This document shows positions 1-7,947 of a stretch of 13,836 bases of DNA, piece by piece (within the stretch, counting starts at the first letter, position 1; each line of letters starts with the position of its first letter). The position numbers and the translations under genes were made by a program. Origin of the DNA: Phycisphaerales bacterium (GTDB taxonomy: Bacteria; Planctomycetota; Phycisphaerae; Phycisphaerales; Phycisphaeraceae); contig JAAUTM010000005.1 in assembly GCA_012031455.1 (NCBI GenBank), positions 1-13,836 on the forward strand. Reading direction: 5' to 3'. The notes under the pieces are model-generated. The model saw nothing but the letters and a program-made list of their open reading frames with translations. It was not told where the DNA came from and did not search any database.

Positions 1-1
1 T

Positions 2-2011
2 TCCGTCACGCGCCGACAGGACGATCGCATTCACCCGCTCGTCGTTACGGCACTGCCGCACGTTCAGGCTAAATTCCAACTCATCCAACAGAACAGCGAC
101 CTCGCTGACAGCCTTGATGTCTTTGCAGTGGGCAAGGGTGGCGGATATCGCAGCTTCGCTTACGACCAGACGGTCGATGCCTTCTATGGCAGCCCGGCCG
201 ATCCGGCCGACGCTCAGGGTCGCGCCCTGATGCTGGGCATGATCAATACCACCACCGGCCAGTTCACCCGGGTGAGTGCTTTGATCGATGCAGGTGGCAA
301 TGGCTTGACAGCAGGGGCGAATGATCGTGCCTACATCGCGGGCGATAATTTCGCCGGAGGCAGGCTGTTTATCACCACGGGCGACGGTCAACTTTTCCAA
401 TTCGTAACCGCTACCGGTGCCCTGACCAAGGTGGGTGATATTCTGGAAAATGGCTCGGCTGTGACTCTGGTCGGTTTGGATGTGGATGACACCACCGGCA
501 ACCTCGTTGCCATCGACCCAATCCTGAACCGCGTGGTGGAAATTGACACGGCCACCGCTCAGGTCAGCTCCCGCAGCGGCAACGGGCTTGTGCCCCAAAC
601 CCTTGCTGACCTGTCGTACAACGCAATAAGCAACACGTTCTTTGGCTTTGTCCCTGATACGCAGACATTCGTCAGCATGGCTAACGGTGCGGTACTCGGC
701 GGCCTGATCGCCCACAGCATCGATACCATGACGGTCAGTGGTGCTTTCGGAGCCATCGTCAACACCACCGGCAATACTTTTGGTTCCGTGACTATCAATG
801 GTAATTTCACAGGGGTGCTTGATACCGCCGGTTCCATCCGCAGCCTCAGCATCACCGGGACCATGGGCGGTGCTGTGCTGGCTGGTGGCGATATTTCAAC
901 ATACACCCAGCGCGGCAATGTGACGGATGCTGGCATCATCGATGCCGCCGGAAAACTGGGTACCTTCACGAACACCGGTGACTTCAACGGTCGCCTGACC
1001 GCTGGCGAGACTGGCACCATCAGCATCAGCGGCAACGTCGGCACCGGGGCTGTGATCGATGTGGCAGGGAACGCAACCGGCCTGACGGTCAACGGTAACT
1101 TCGCAGGCATGGGTGAATTCGGCTGGATGTCGGGTGCCCTGAACGTGCGTGGCATCCTGCAGACTGGCGGATCGCTGGCGGTACTCGGCGATGTCGCAGG
1201 TGTGACCTTCACCGGCGGCACCGAGGCAGGCACGAGCCTGATCGTCAGCGGACGCGGTACCACTCTCAGCGTGGGCATGATCCACCGTGGCACCATCGCT
1301 TATCAGCTGGGCTTAACTTCCGCGACATTGAAAGATGTGAACATCGGCCTGCTGGATGTCGGCATGGATCTTGGCACCCTCAGTGTCAGCGGTGAAAGCA
1401 ATAATGCCGTGTATTCCATTGGCACCTGGATTGGGGCCGACGGCATCTACAACACTGCGGACGATGTCATCACCGGCGGAGCGTTACGCTCTGCTCGCTT
1501 TACGGGCCGGTTCATCGACAGTGTGCTGGCGGTGGGCGTGCTGCCTCCGCAAGCTGATGGTCCGGGCCTGCCTGCCGACAACCGTGGCTACGTCGGTTTC
1601 ACCGTCGATGGTGACTTCCGTGATGCTGCCGAAGCTGGTGGCCTGCTCCCGAGCAGGCTTGATTCAGCCACCTTCTCCGGTCGCATAGAAACCACTCAGA
1701 TCGGCGGTGCCCGCCAGTCCGTGCTGGCTGTCGCCGGTTACCTCGGACGTGTCTCCACCAACACCACCGGTGCAGCACTGGCTCAGCGTCAATACACCGA
1801 CCCAGCCGGTGCTCCGACCGTTTTGAGCCATCGCCTGTCCAGCGATTCGACCATTGAAATCAACTTCAGCGAAGCTCTCAACCGTAATTCGATCCGCCTC
1901 TCCACTGCCCCCGGCGATGGTGGCACCATCACAGCCCTGCTCGATGGCGTGCAACTGACCAACCTGACCCTGCGCTACTTTGAATACACCGACAGCAACG
2001 GCATCCTGCGC
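2..2011 (+). CDS. Large exported surface protein, partial at left edge: beta-propeller-like and beta-helix-repeat part
   Basis: The frame is open from base 2 with no start or signal peptide visible, so the 5' end lies outside the window. GTG at 128 is only an internal codon. Roughly residues 40-235 look like a beta-propeller (repeated blades such as TGQFTRVSALIDAGG and TGALTKVGDI, each followed by a Gly/Asp turn). Residues 240-560 consist of Gly/Thr/Ser-rich repeats of about 20 residues with the rhythm 'SIRSLSITGTMGG', typical of a parallel beta-helix. A DGIYNTADD acidic loop (nt 1439-1465) resembles calcium-binding turns. From about nt 1795 an Ig-like segment begins and continues in the next frame. 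A one-base loss near 2010-2012 leads this frame to a false stop at 2059; inserting one C (CGC CAG GTC) rejoins it to the segment at 2014. The domain type is inferred from composition; the function is unknown, probably adhesion or substrate contact. Confidence 0.8.
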
Positions 2012-2013
2012 AG

Positions 2014-2634
2014 GTCGGCTGCTTCTCGGAAAGCCCCACCCCGCTTGAAGGCACTCTGATCGTGACGCTCGACGGCTCCAGTGCCAGCCCGATTTTTGAT
2101 CGCTCAGGTCTGCGGTCCAACCTGCGCAATTCGCTGGTCGGTGATCCCACCGGCACCATCCTCGATGGCAATGCCGATGGTATTGAAGGCGGCAACTATA
2201 CATTCACTGCTTTTGCGGGTGACGCCGAAGATGATTTCCTCCCCGCCTTGAGCAATCCCGTCACCATCGCACTGGATGGCGGCCTGGTTCTGCTGGGTAA
2301 CACCATCTCGGATCCTGCCGACATTGATATCTTCAACTTCAACGCTGCTGCTGGCGAATTCCTGGGGATCAACCTGACCAGCGATGCCCCGCTCTCCATG
2401 GCTGTGTTCTACCGTGACCATCAGGGCACTGCCGACCCTGCCGATGACAGCTTCGAAGTCCTCGCTCGGTATGAGTATCAATTTAACTCTGATGCCAGCA
2501 ACCTGGCGCAGTTCCTCGAACTCCCTGAGAACGGTGATTACTTCATCGTCGTTCGAGGCACTCAGGGAATCTTTACCTCCCAGTTCAGCGGCACCGGCTA
2601 CGACCTGAGCATCGCCCTCACCAGTACCGACAAC
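2014..2634 (+). CDS. Same surface protein, middle part: Ig-like end and PPC-like domain
   Basis: This continues the preceding segment in the -1 frame. It reads through the end of an Ig-like domain (VTLDGSS, then DGNADGIEGGNYTF, then an AGDAEDDF linker). A domain resembling the bacterial pre-peptidase C-terminal (PPC) fold follows, with the pattern DPADIDIFNFNAAAGE, then LARYEYQF, LPENGDYFIVVRG and GYDLSIALTS. PPC-type domains commonly accompany secreted proteases, which fits the zinc motif further downstream. The frame runs on to a false stop at 2685. Adding one C at 2634 (AAC CTG CCA CTG) restores continuity with the segment beginning at 2637. There is no ribosome binding site or signal peptide here, so it is not an independent gene. 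Confidence 0.75.
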
Positions 2635-2636
2635 TG

Positions 2637-3536
2637 CCACTGGCCACCACCCTCGGGGGCACCCTCAACCTCGATGGCACCGTGACCATGGGTATGGAGG
2701 ATTACTTTGTCGGCTACGTCACGGATCCGCTCAAACAGCTGGTCTATCTGAACTTCGATGGTGGAACGACCACGCAGTACAGCGACTACGGCAACTTCAC
2801 CTTCGATGCCTTCGATACTGCCACGCTCAGTGATCAACTGGCGGGTGATGCCAACCGTACCACGCTCATCACCGGAGGTGGCGGAGTCACCGGCATCCTT
2901 GCCAACATCCTGACCATCTTCAACACCCTGCCTGCCACGCTCCCGGGCGCTCCGGGCGGAGGACTGGCACAACTGGTCGCTCAGGCGGACTTCTCCGATT
3001 TCACAGCAGCCGTCTCCGGTCTGTGGTTCACCACGGTGAACCCCTCGACTCAGGGCCTTGTTCAGGGCAGTGATTACACCACCGTGTACATCGGAGCCCC
3101 CGATCAGCCCCTGCCCGGCCTGCTGGGTCTGGCCAGTGGTATTGATGTGGCTGGACGCAACCCTGCCAATGAAGCGATCGTGATCGCCGACAACTTTGCT
3201 GGCATCGTTCCGGTCACCTCCACCGTGCAGATGCTCAACAGCTACTCGATCGCCTTTGCCAACATCATCGCCCACGAGTTGGGTCACGCCATCGGCCTGA
3301 ACCACCAGCCGACTACCCGCCTGCCCCTGAGTTGGGAGCTCCTGGCCGATGACCCCGACAACGATACGCTCACTGCGGACGACTCCAACGCTGGCTCCGT
3401 CGGCCTGATGGCTTACCAGTCCAATGCCCTGCTCATCAGCGAACTCTCCCTGCTGGGTACCGCCCCTCTGACGAGTGAGGAATTCGCCATCGGCAATGTG
3501 GACACCGCCCAGCTTCTGGTCTGGTGGTTCGCCTGA
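2637..3536 (+). CDS. Same surface protein, C-terminal part: zinc metalloprotease-like (metzincin) domain
   Basis: After about 80 residues that may be a second PPC-like beta domain comes a domain carrying HELGHAIGLNH (nt 3273-3305). This is the HExxHxxGxxH signature in which three His bind zinc and Glu is the catalytic base. About 34 residues later GLMAY (Met codon at 3408) is a plausible Met-turn, which places the domain with the metzincins (matrixin/serralysin type). An Asp-rich stretch between the two motifs (DDPDNDTLTADD) may bind calcium. The preceding sequence (YTTVYIGAPDQP, GLASGIDVAG, EAIVIADNF) looks like the beta-sheet that leads to such active-site helices. The protein ends shortly after, in LLVWWFA, with no PEP-CTERM, T9SS or LPXTG sorting tail. 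An extracellular protease or an autoprocessing module is likely; the substrate is unknown. The ATG at 2682 is internal. Confidence 0.8.
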   Translation, partial: PLATTLGGTLNLDGTVTMGMEDYFVGYVTDPLKQLVYLNFDGGTTTQYSDYGNFTFDAFDTATLSDQLAGDANRTTLITGGGGVTGILANILTIFNTLPATLPGAPGGGLAQLVAQADFSDFTAAVSGLWFTTVNPSTQGLVQGSDYTTVYIGAPDQPLPGLLGLASGIDVAGRNPANEAIVIADNFAGIVPVTSTVQMLNSYSIAFANIIAHELGHAIGLNHQPTTRLPLSWELLADDPDNDTLTADDSNAGSVGLMAYQSNALLISELSLLGTAPLTSEEFAIGNVDTAQLLVWWFA

Positions 3537-3576
3537 CCCCCTTGGGTTGATAACAATAATGAGTTTGATCACCCCC

Positions 3577-3607
3577 ACCGCAGACCCCTTGGTCTGCGGT
3601 TTTATTA
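3577..3607 (+). terminator. Intrinsic terminator after the surface-protein gene
   Basis: A perfect 10-bp stem (ACCGCAGACC at 3577-3586 pairing with GGTCTGCGGT at 3591-3600) encloses the loop CCTT and is followed by TTTTATTAT. It begins about 40 nt after the stop codon of the metalloprotease-type gene, where a Rho-independent terminator is expected. Confidence 0.9.
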
Positions 3608-3900
3608 TCCAGCCTGTGCCACTGGCAATTTGTCCGCCAGGGCTTTGCCCCTGTTACCACATCTCTCAAAACTCACAAATAACTAGCGAACTTCTCATCA
3701 AGATTCAACGAAACCTTCATGCTCCTCATACATCCATCAGTTATAGTTCTCCCGTCAACGAGAAATCCCAACCTGCGTGATTTGGAATGACTCGCACGAC
3801 ACAGCCGGGATGAACGCCGATCGCTCCTAACTTGTCATGGAGGACAACGATGTTTTGCTCACTGAAAACTAACAATTTTCAAACAGTTAATTAGCACAAG
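3608..3900. other. Intergenic stretch, no gene seen
   Basis: No reading frame here has both a ribosome binding site and protein-like composition. Small stem-loops occur (for example CAGGG/CCCTG around 3633-3648), but none has a T-run. The part from about 3845 to 3895 is AT-rich and could hold the promoter of the structured leader and of the gene at 4137, but I could not assign -35 and -10 boxes with confidence. A possible 14-codon frame starts with ATG at 3850 after GGAGG; nothing else supports it. Confidence 0.5.
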
Positions 3901-4097
3901 CCAAGTGTACGTCAGTTACACTGTTCTTGGAACATCGCTGGTTCCTCTTGGGGGAAACGATATCCCGGAACAGTTCGTGCCAAGGGATACCGCCTGCGTA
4001 AGGCGAGAAACACGTTTTATCACCTGTTATCAGGAGGAGGAGGTCAACCAGCGAAACCACAGCGCTTATGAACTTGACTTGCAGGGGAGGTTCCTGC
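3901..4097 (+). promoter_or_regulatory. Candidate structured RNA leader upstream of the TIGR02597-like gene
   Basis: Consecutive hairpins cover this stretch. P1: CCAAGTGTA (3901-3909) pairs with TACA (3917-3920) and CTTGG (3926-3930), leaving a 5-nt bulge. P2: CT-GTTCC (3938-3945, one G bulged) pairs with GGAACAG (3967-3973), with an inner GGG/CCC. P3: CGCCT/AGGCG (3991-4005) with loop GCGTA, inside CGTG (3976-3979)/CACG (4011-4014). P4: CCTG/CAGG (4023-4034). P5: GCAGG/CCTGC (4081-4097). It does not match any riboswitch consensus I know (TPP, SAM, cobalamin, c-di-GMP, glycine and fluoride were considered). It could be a cis-regulatory leader, a stabilising 5' UTR or a free small RNA. The pairing is seen in the sequence; the function is inference. 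Confidence 0.45.
4033..4043 (+). promoter_or_regulatory. Shine-Dalgarno-like triple GGA repeat without a start codon
   Basis: GGAGGAGGAGG is an exceptionally strong anti-16S match, but no ATG, GTG or TTG lies within the next 4-12 nt. The gene at 4137 has its own site (GAGGAG) about 90 nt downstream. Its first bases lie in the 3' arm of the CCTG/CAGG hairpin, so it may be a ribosome standby site or a partner in alternative pairing. Confidence 0.35.
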
Positions 4098-4136
4098 TTG
4101 TCCCACCGTTAACAACTTGAATATCGAGGAGAAATC

Positions 4137-5153
4137 ATGAAAAACAAGGCTTTATTGCTCACAGCCGCTCTCGCCGCCACCCTCTCGGCTGGTTACGCCA
4201 GCCAGGCTGCGGAAGAAATGTCGGCCTCCATTCTGCTCAGCGTCCCCGCTGAGTCAGATGCTCTGCTCAGTGTTCCCGTGAACAACGTAATCGTGCTCGA
4301 AGCCGAAGTCGCTTCCGTGTCCGGCACCGATGTCACCCTGACCGCTGCTCATGATGGGCTGTTCGGCAAGGGCGATGTGTTTGCTGGCGAAAAGGGTACC
4401 TACTACATCCAAGTCGTCGAAGGCGCAGCCAACGGCCTTTGGACCACCATCCTCACCGATGATGGCACGACCTTGGGCGTGGAAAGCGCTGATGTGGCAG
4501 CAGTCATCGCCGCTGGTGACAAGGTTCGTATCTACAAGCACCACACCGTCAGCAGCATCCTCAAGCCCGAGTATGAAGGGTTGTCATACAACGACACTAC
4601 CGAAGTGTATTTCTACGTGCTTGACCCCAGCATCAACACCATCAACAATTCCGCGGTTGACTCGGCTGTTTGGGATTCCAGCACCAAGACATGGATTACA
4701 TTCTTCGGTGATAACAATGAACGTATCATTGCTCCTGGTACCCGCGTAATTGTTCGTAACAATGGTCTGACCTCATTGACTCTTTTGATTGATGGCAATG
4801 CACCTGACCACGATTTTGCCTTCATCCTTCCCGATGGCGGCGATATCAATCTTGGTGCAGTGGTTCCTGCCCCCATCACTGTTGGTATCTCCGGATTGGC
4901 TGGTCCCGGTGCTGTTGGCGATGCCAACGAAGTATATATTTACGACAACGGTTCCACTGGCATTAACAAGTCCGGCTCAAATAGCGCTCTGTGGGCTGAT
5001 TCTGTTGGCCTTGGTAACCCCGGCGACTACACTTGGTTTGACTTCTTTGGTGATAACGACCTGATGGTGATCGATTTTGCCGCTGCTTTCGATCTTCGGG
5101 TTCCGTCCGGCTCAGCTGGCACGGTCGTTACCATTCCCAATCCTCTGTTCTGA
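4137..5153 (+). CDS. TIGR02597-like secreted protein
   Basis: A 338-aa exported protein of unknown function. The start is well supported: GAGGAG lies about 6 nt before the ATG, and a clean signal peptide follows (MKNKALLLTAALAATLSAG, cleavage near ASQA at residue 24). After a 30-residue linker, 'ASVSGTDVTLT', 'YYIQVVEGAANGLWTTILTDDGTTLGV' in part, 'GDKVRIYKHHTVSSIL' and 'GTRVIVRNN' match the layout I remember for the TIGR02597 family of Verrucomicrobiota. Residues 156-209 and 265-325 are diverged copies of one another (EVYxY, IN, SAxW, TWxxFFGDN). There are no catalytic motifs and no C-terminal sorting tail. It sits first in a run of three exported-protein genes and behind a candidate structured leader. 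The family assignment is from memory of the pattern, not a search. Confidence 0.85.
   Translation: MKNKALLLTAALAATLSAGYASQAAEEMSASILLSVPAESDALLSVPVNNVIVLEAEVASVSGTDVTLTAAHDGLFGKGDVFAGEKGTYYIQVVEGAANGLWTTILTDDGTTLGVESADVAAVIAAGDKVRIYKHHTVSSILKPEYEGLSYNDTTEVYFYVLDPSINTINNSAVDSAVWDSSTKTWITFFGDNNERIIAPGTRVIVRNNGLTSLTLLIDGNAPDHDFAFILPDGGDINLGAVVPAPITVGISGLAGPGAVGDANEVYIYDNGSTGINKSGSNSALWADSVGLGNPGDYTWFDFFGDNDLMVIDFAAAFDLRVPSGSAGTVVTIPNPLF
4602..5110 (+). repeat. Internal tandem-like duplication within the TIGR02597-like protein
   Basis: Nucleotides 4602-4764 and 4929-5110 encode two related units: EVYFY / IN / DSAVW / TWITFFGDNNERI and EVYIY / IN / NSALW / TWFDFFGDNDLMVI. Even the DNA is similar at TTCTTCGGTGATAAC versus TTCTTTGGTGATAAC. 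The units are spaced 327 nt apart. Confidence 0.7.
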
Positions 5154-5186
5154 TTCTGTTAAAAAATAAATACGCTGGTGTTTGAT

Positions 5187-5215
5187 TTGCAATCGTGATG
5201 GTTTTGATCTACTAA
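5187..5215 (+). promoter_or_regulatory. Possible sigma-70-type promoter of the PEP-CTERM gene
   Basis: TTGCAA (5187-5192) and TACTAA (5210-5215) are separated by 17 nt and lie in the short AT-rich gap between the two genes. Matches to consensus are 4/6 and 3/6, so this is weak. A start of transcription near 5222 would put the hairpin at 5224-5244 at the very 5' end of the mRNA. Confidence 0.25.
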
Positions 5216-5223
5216 ACAACACG

Positions 5224-5244
5224 CGAATTCCCAAGAAGAATTCG
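5224..5244 (+). promoter_or_regulatory. 5' UTR hairpin upstream of the PEP-CTERM gene
   Basis: CGAATTC (5224-5230) and GAATTCG (5238-5244) form a perfect 7-bp stem around the loop CCAAGAA, ending 24 nt before the ATG at 5269. No T-run follows, so it is not a terminator. An mRNA 5' stabiliser or a protein-binding site is possible. Confidence 0.4.
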
Positions 5245-5268
5245 TCACGAATCAGGGAGACTCTTACT

Positions 5269-5892
5269 ATGGCTCTTACCAAGAACTTGGTTCTCGCTTC
5301 CGTGGCCACGCTCGCTCTGGCCGCCACTGCTCAGGCAACTGTGACCTACTCGGTGCGTCACAAAGGTGCAAACAACGAACTGGGCAACCTCATTAACCCC
5401 GTCAACACCGGCGGGACCTTCGCTCTGGTGTTCGATCTGGACAATGATGGTTGGGATGGCCAGTCCTACACGGCTCCGACCATGGATGCGCCATTCAACA
5501 GCTTTCTATGGGATGCTCAGGACGCAGTGATCGGCACCACCGGCTTCGGCGGCAGTTCCGCCACTCAGATTGAGGCTTTCCCCACCATCAATGTGCTGGC
5601 CCTGAGCGGTTACACCCCTGGTGTTACCAATATCTACGGCCTGTTCTTCAACAAGCCCTTTGTTGCCTCTGACACAGCCCCCAGCGATGACGGTCTGCTT
5701 CCCGTGTACTACACCGCTGTGTTCCTTGGCAAGGCGATTGCCGATGGTGGCAATCTTCAGTTCCGTCTTGATAACATCACTGCTCGTCCGCAGACGACCT
5801 TCAAGACTGCACTGGTTCCCGAGCCGACATCCGCTCTCCTTCTGCTTGCTGGCAGCGGGCTGCTCCTGGCCCGTCGCCGTCAAGCGAAATAA
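5269..5892 (+). CDS. PEP-CTERM sorting domain-containing protein
   Basis: A 207-aa exported protein with an N-terminal signal peptide (MALTKNLVLASVATLALAA, cleavage after AQA at about residue 23). Its C-terminus is a textbook PEP-CTERM signal: V-P-E-P at residues 183-186, a hydrophobic segment (LLLLAGSGLLLA) and a basic RRR end. Such tails are recognised by exosortase, which cleaves near the PEP motif and sorts the protein to the envelope or the extracellular polymer. The start is ATG 5269, preceded by CAGGGAGA, rather than the in-frame upstream codon at 5182, which would put 29 residues in front of the signal peptide. The mature part is beta-rich and Asp/Gly-rich (FDLDNDGWDG) with no enzymatic motif. 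It lies between two other exported-protein genes; exosortase itself is not in this window. Confidence 0.93.
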   Translation: MALTKNLVLASVATLALAATAQATVTYSVRHKGANNELGNLINPVNTGGTFALVFDLDNDGWDGQSYTAPTMDAPFNSFLWDAQDAVIGTTGFGGSSATQIEAFPTINVLALSGYTPGVTNIYGLFFNKPFVASDTAPSDDGLLPVYYTAVFLGKAIADGGNLQFRLDNITARPQTTFKTALVPEPTSALLLLAGSGLLLARRRQAK

Positions 5893-5979
5893 ACCTGTTT
5901 CTAACAATTAAATAATCGGTTCCTAACGTCAAATTGTGTTTGTACCAATATCACTCTGTTTACAAAAGGATTGAGAACA

Positions 5980-7497
5980 ATGAAAAAGACTCTTTCGACT
6001 CTCGTGGCCTTCGCTGGCCTGACCACGGCCACCGGCCTCTACGCCGCCACCGTCGTCAAGACCGGTGACATCGTCGCTTCCGAAACCTGGACCGCCAACA
6101 ACACCTACCAGTTGGATGGGGCGGTGCGTGTCAAAGCAGGTGCGACGCTGACCATCGAAGCAGGCACCAACATCGTGAACGTGGTCGCTGATGAGGGCAC
6201 CCTGATCGTGGAACGCGGCGGCAAGCTGATTGCTCGCGGCACGGCCACCAAGCCCATTATTTTCACCAGCGAGAACGATCCTCAGTTCGGTGGTAGTGAC
6301 AGCTTGGGCACCCAGGAATGGGGCAACATCACCATGCTCGGTGAAGGCGTGATCTCCTACAGCCGCACCAACGCCAATGTGGCCCTCCAGCCTGTCGCCA
6401 CTTATAATGACGGTTTTGGCGCTGTCGCCAACACCGCTGTTCCCACCGCTCTCAACAAGTCCCTGATGGAAGGTCTGCTGGCTGGTGATCCCGGCAACAA
6501 CTACGGCGGCGGCAACGATGACGATGACAGCGGTACCCTGGCCTATGTTTCACTGCGATACGGTGGCCGACTGATCGGCGACCCCAACCGTGAATTGAAT
6601 GGTCTGTCGCTCGGTGGCATCGGTCGTGAAACCGATATCCACCACGTGGACATCTGGAATAACATCGATGATGGCATCGAAATCTGGGGTGGTACTGTCA
6701 GCTTTAAGTATGTCAGCATCTGGAACATCGGTGACGATAGCTTCGATGTGGATCAGGGCTGGCGCGGTAAGGCTCAATTCGGTCTGATCGTTCAGGGCTA
6801 CAGCCAAACCTCTGGCGTGAGCAGCGGATCGGGTATCGGTGACAACGCTTTCGAAATCGATGGCGCTGAAGCTTACGATGCCCAGCCTGTGACCACCACG
6901 ACCATCTACAACTTCACCGTGATCGGTCAGCCTGACGGCCAGATTTCCGGGCGTCAGGGTTCTGATCATGCCTTCGCTTGGCGCGATGCCAGCCGGGTGC
7001 AGTTCCGCAACTGCATTTTCATGGACATCGGCGAGCGCATCGTTCGTCTGGAAGCATCAGAAAGCGGAACCCCTGAGTATCTGACCGGTTGGACAAATGG
7101 TCAGAGCTATTCGGAAACCGGTACCACGGGTACCCCTGGTCACATTCTGACCCCCATCCAGCAGTGGGCGACGGCCTACACTGTGCTCCCCACCGGAAGC
7201 GCAAGTGCAGTCAGCCCCTTCACCCCTGCTGAGCTTTACACCGCTCAGTCGGCTGGTGATGCCAGCATCGGTCAGGGCTTCCTGAACGAAATGACTGACA
7301 CCGTGTTCTACAACAACACCAACGGCAGCGCCTACAGCGAACCCGTCACTGGTGGTCCTTACCTGACCAGCTCCGGCGCCAGCCTGCCTGCCAAGGGCAA
7401 CGTTGTGGCTACCAGCCTGCCCATCTCCGCACTGGCTCGCGGTACGGCGTTCGACTTCGGCAGCATCGCCATGGCTCTGGTGACCGGTCTGGACCCC
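5980..7497 (+). CDS. Exported right-handed beta-helix protein, N-terminal and main part
   Basis: The start is ATG 5980 with AAAAGGA 9 nt upstream; the in-frame TTG at 5971 is less likely. The signal peptide is MKKTLSTLVAFAGLTTATG, cleaved near residue 22. The opening 'VVKTGDIVASETWTANNTYQLDG', 'GATLTIEAGTNI', 'GTLIVERGGKLIARGTATKP' and 'IIFTSEN' are the hallmark of a family of secreted beta-helix proteins widespread in Bacteroidota and Verrucomicrobiota. Those are often annotated only as hypothetical or T9SS-target proteins. An Asp-rich GGGNDDDDSGTLAYVSLRYGG and further helix rungs follow. The frame runs to a false stop at 7593 because one C appears lost from CCCC at 7494-7497; restoring it gives D-P-R-A-A-G-D and joins the segment at 7500. 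The joined protein is about 624 aa. The role is unknown: possibly surface binding or structural. Confidence 0.85.
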
Positions 7498-7499
7498 GC

Positions 7500-7853
7500 G
7501 CTGCTGGCGATGCAATCACCAGCGTATCGGAAGCTCCTAATGATGGCTTCTTCACCCCCGCCAAGTTCCGCGGCGGCTTCAGCAAGGATGTGAACTGGGC
7601 CAAGGGCTGGACGGCTGCCGATGCCTACGGCATCTTCACCGGTCCTGCCAACCCCACCAACCCTGTTTCCACTGCGTTCGTGATGGCCACCGGCTTCCAG
7701 GCCGACAGCGGTTTCACCTACGTGGTTGAAAGCTCCGCAGACGGCATCAACTGGACCCCTGAGACGGTTGTGACCGGTGACGGCAGCTACAAGCTGTTCG
7801 TGAGCGACCTGGGTCTGTCGGCCAACCTGCTGCACCGCGTATCGGTTCAGTAA
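7500..7853 (+). CDS. Same beta-helix protein, C-terminal part with VESS-type domain
   Basis: This continues the beta-helix gene in the -1 frame. It reads AAGDAITSVSEAPNDGFFTPAKF, then SKDVNWAKGWTAADAYGIF, in two typical end-of-helix motifs, and then a C-terminal beta domain (FTYVVESSADGINW, VVTGDGSYKLF, LLHRVSVQ). Domains of the form YxVESSxDGxxW...FYRVxxQ terminate many exported Verrucomicrobiota proteins and support that host assignment. The ATG-type codon at 7590 is internal, and there is no ribosome binding site for an independent gene. The stop at 7851-7853 is followed by the hairpin at 7898. Confidence 0.8.
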   Translation, partial: AAGDAITSVSEAPNDGFFTPAKFRGGFSKDVNWAKGWTAADAYGIFTGPANPTNPVSTAFVMATGFQADSGFTYVVESSADGINWTPETVVTGDGSYKLFVSDLGLSANLLHRVSVQ

Positions 7854-7897
7854 TTCAGCCCCGGTTGGATGTTCGAATAGTCTGATTTCGTAATCTC

Positions 7898-7935
7898 GAA
7901 CTGGTGGCGGAGCAACACCGCCACCAGTTCTTTCT
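7898..7935 (+). terminator. Terminator-like hairpin between beta-helix and TPR-like genes
   Basis: A perfect 13-bp GC-rich stem (GAACTGGTGGCGG at 7898-7910, CCGCCACCAGTTC at 7918-7930) with a 7-nt loop is followed by TTTCT. The T-tract is short, so termination may be partial. It ends 12 nt before the ATG at 7948, so the downstream genes either rely on read-through or have a promoter inside the beta-helix gene. Confidence 0.85.
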
Positions 7936-7947
7936 AGGAAGCCAGCC

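Noticed and set aside
559..1296. Long minus-strand open frame of 245 codons
   Set aside because: It lies opposite the strongly protein-like surface-protein frame, has Pro/Val-rich composition typical of antisense of Gly/Thr-rich repeats, and has no ribosome binding site. The same holds for the other minus-strand frames in the window.
2010..2640. Programmed ribosomal frameshifting in the surface-protein gene
   Set aside because: No slippery heptamer with downstream pseudoknot at either site, and similar breaks hit four unrelated genes. A sequencing error is simpler.
2598..3578. Minus-strand open frame of 326 codons
   Set aside because: Antisense of the metalloprotease-like domain, which carries recognisable motifs on the plus strand. 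The antisense protein is low-complexity Gly/Val/Arg/Gln with no domain.
3612..3640. GCCACTG resembling a cobalamin-riboswitch box
   Set aside because: The other conserved parts of that riboswitch are absent and the hairpin order is wrong.
3475..3780. 101-codon plus-strand frame
   Set aside because: Begins within the 3' end of the surface-protein gene in another frame and runs straight through the terminator hairpin; no ribosome binding site.
3905..4120. 71-codon plus-strand frame
   Set aside because: Starts inside the first leader hairpin without a ribosome binding site, and the protein has no recognisable pattern. The RNA structure explains the sequence better.
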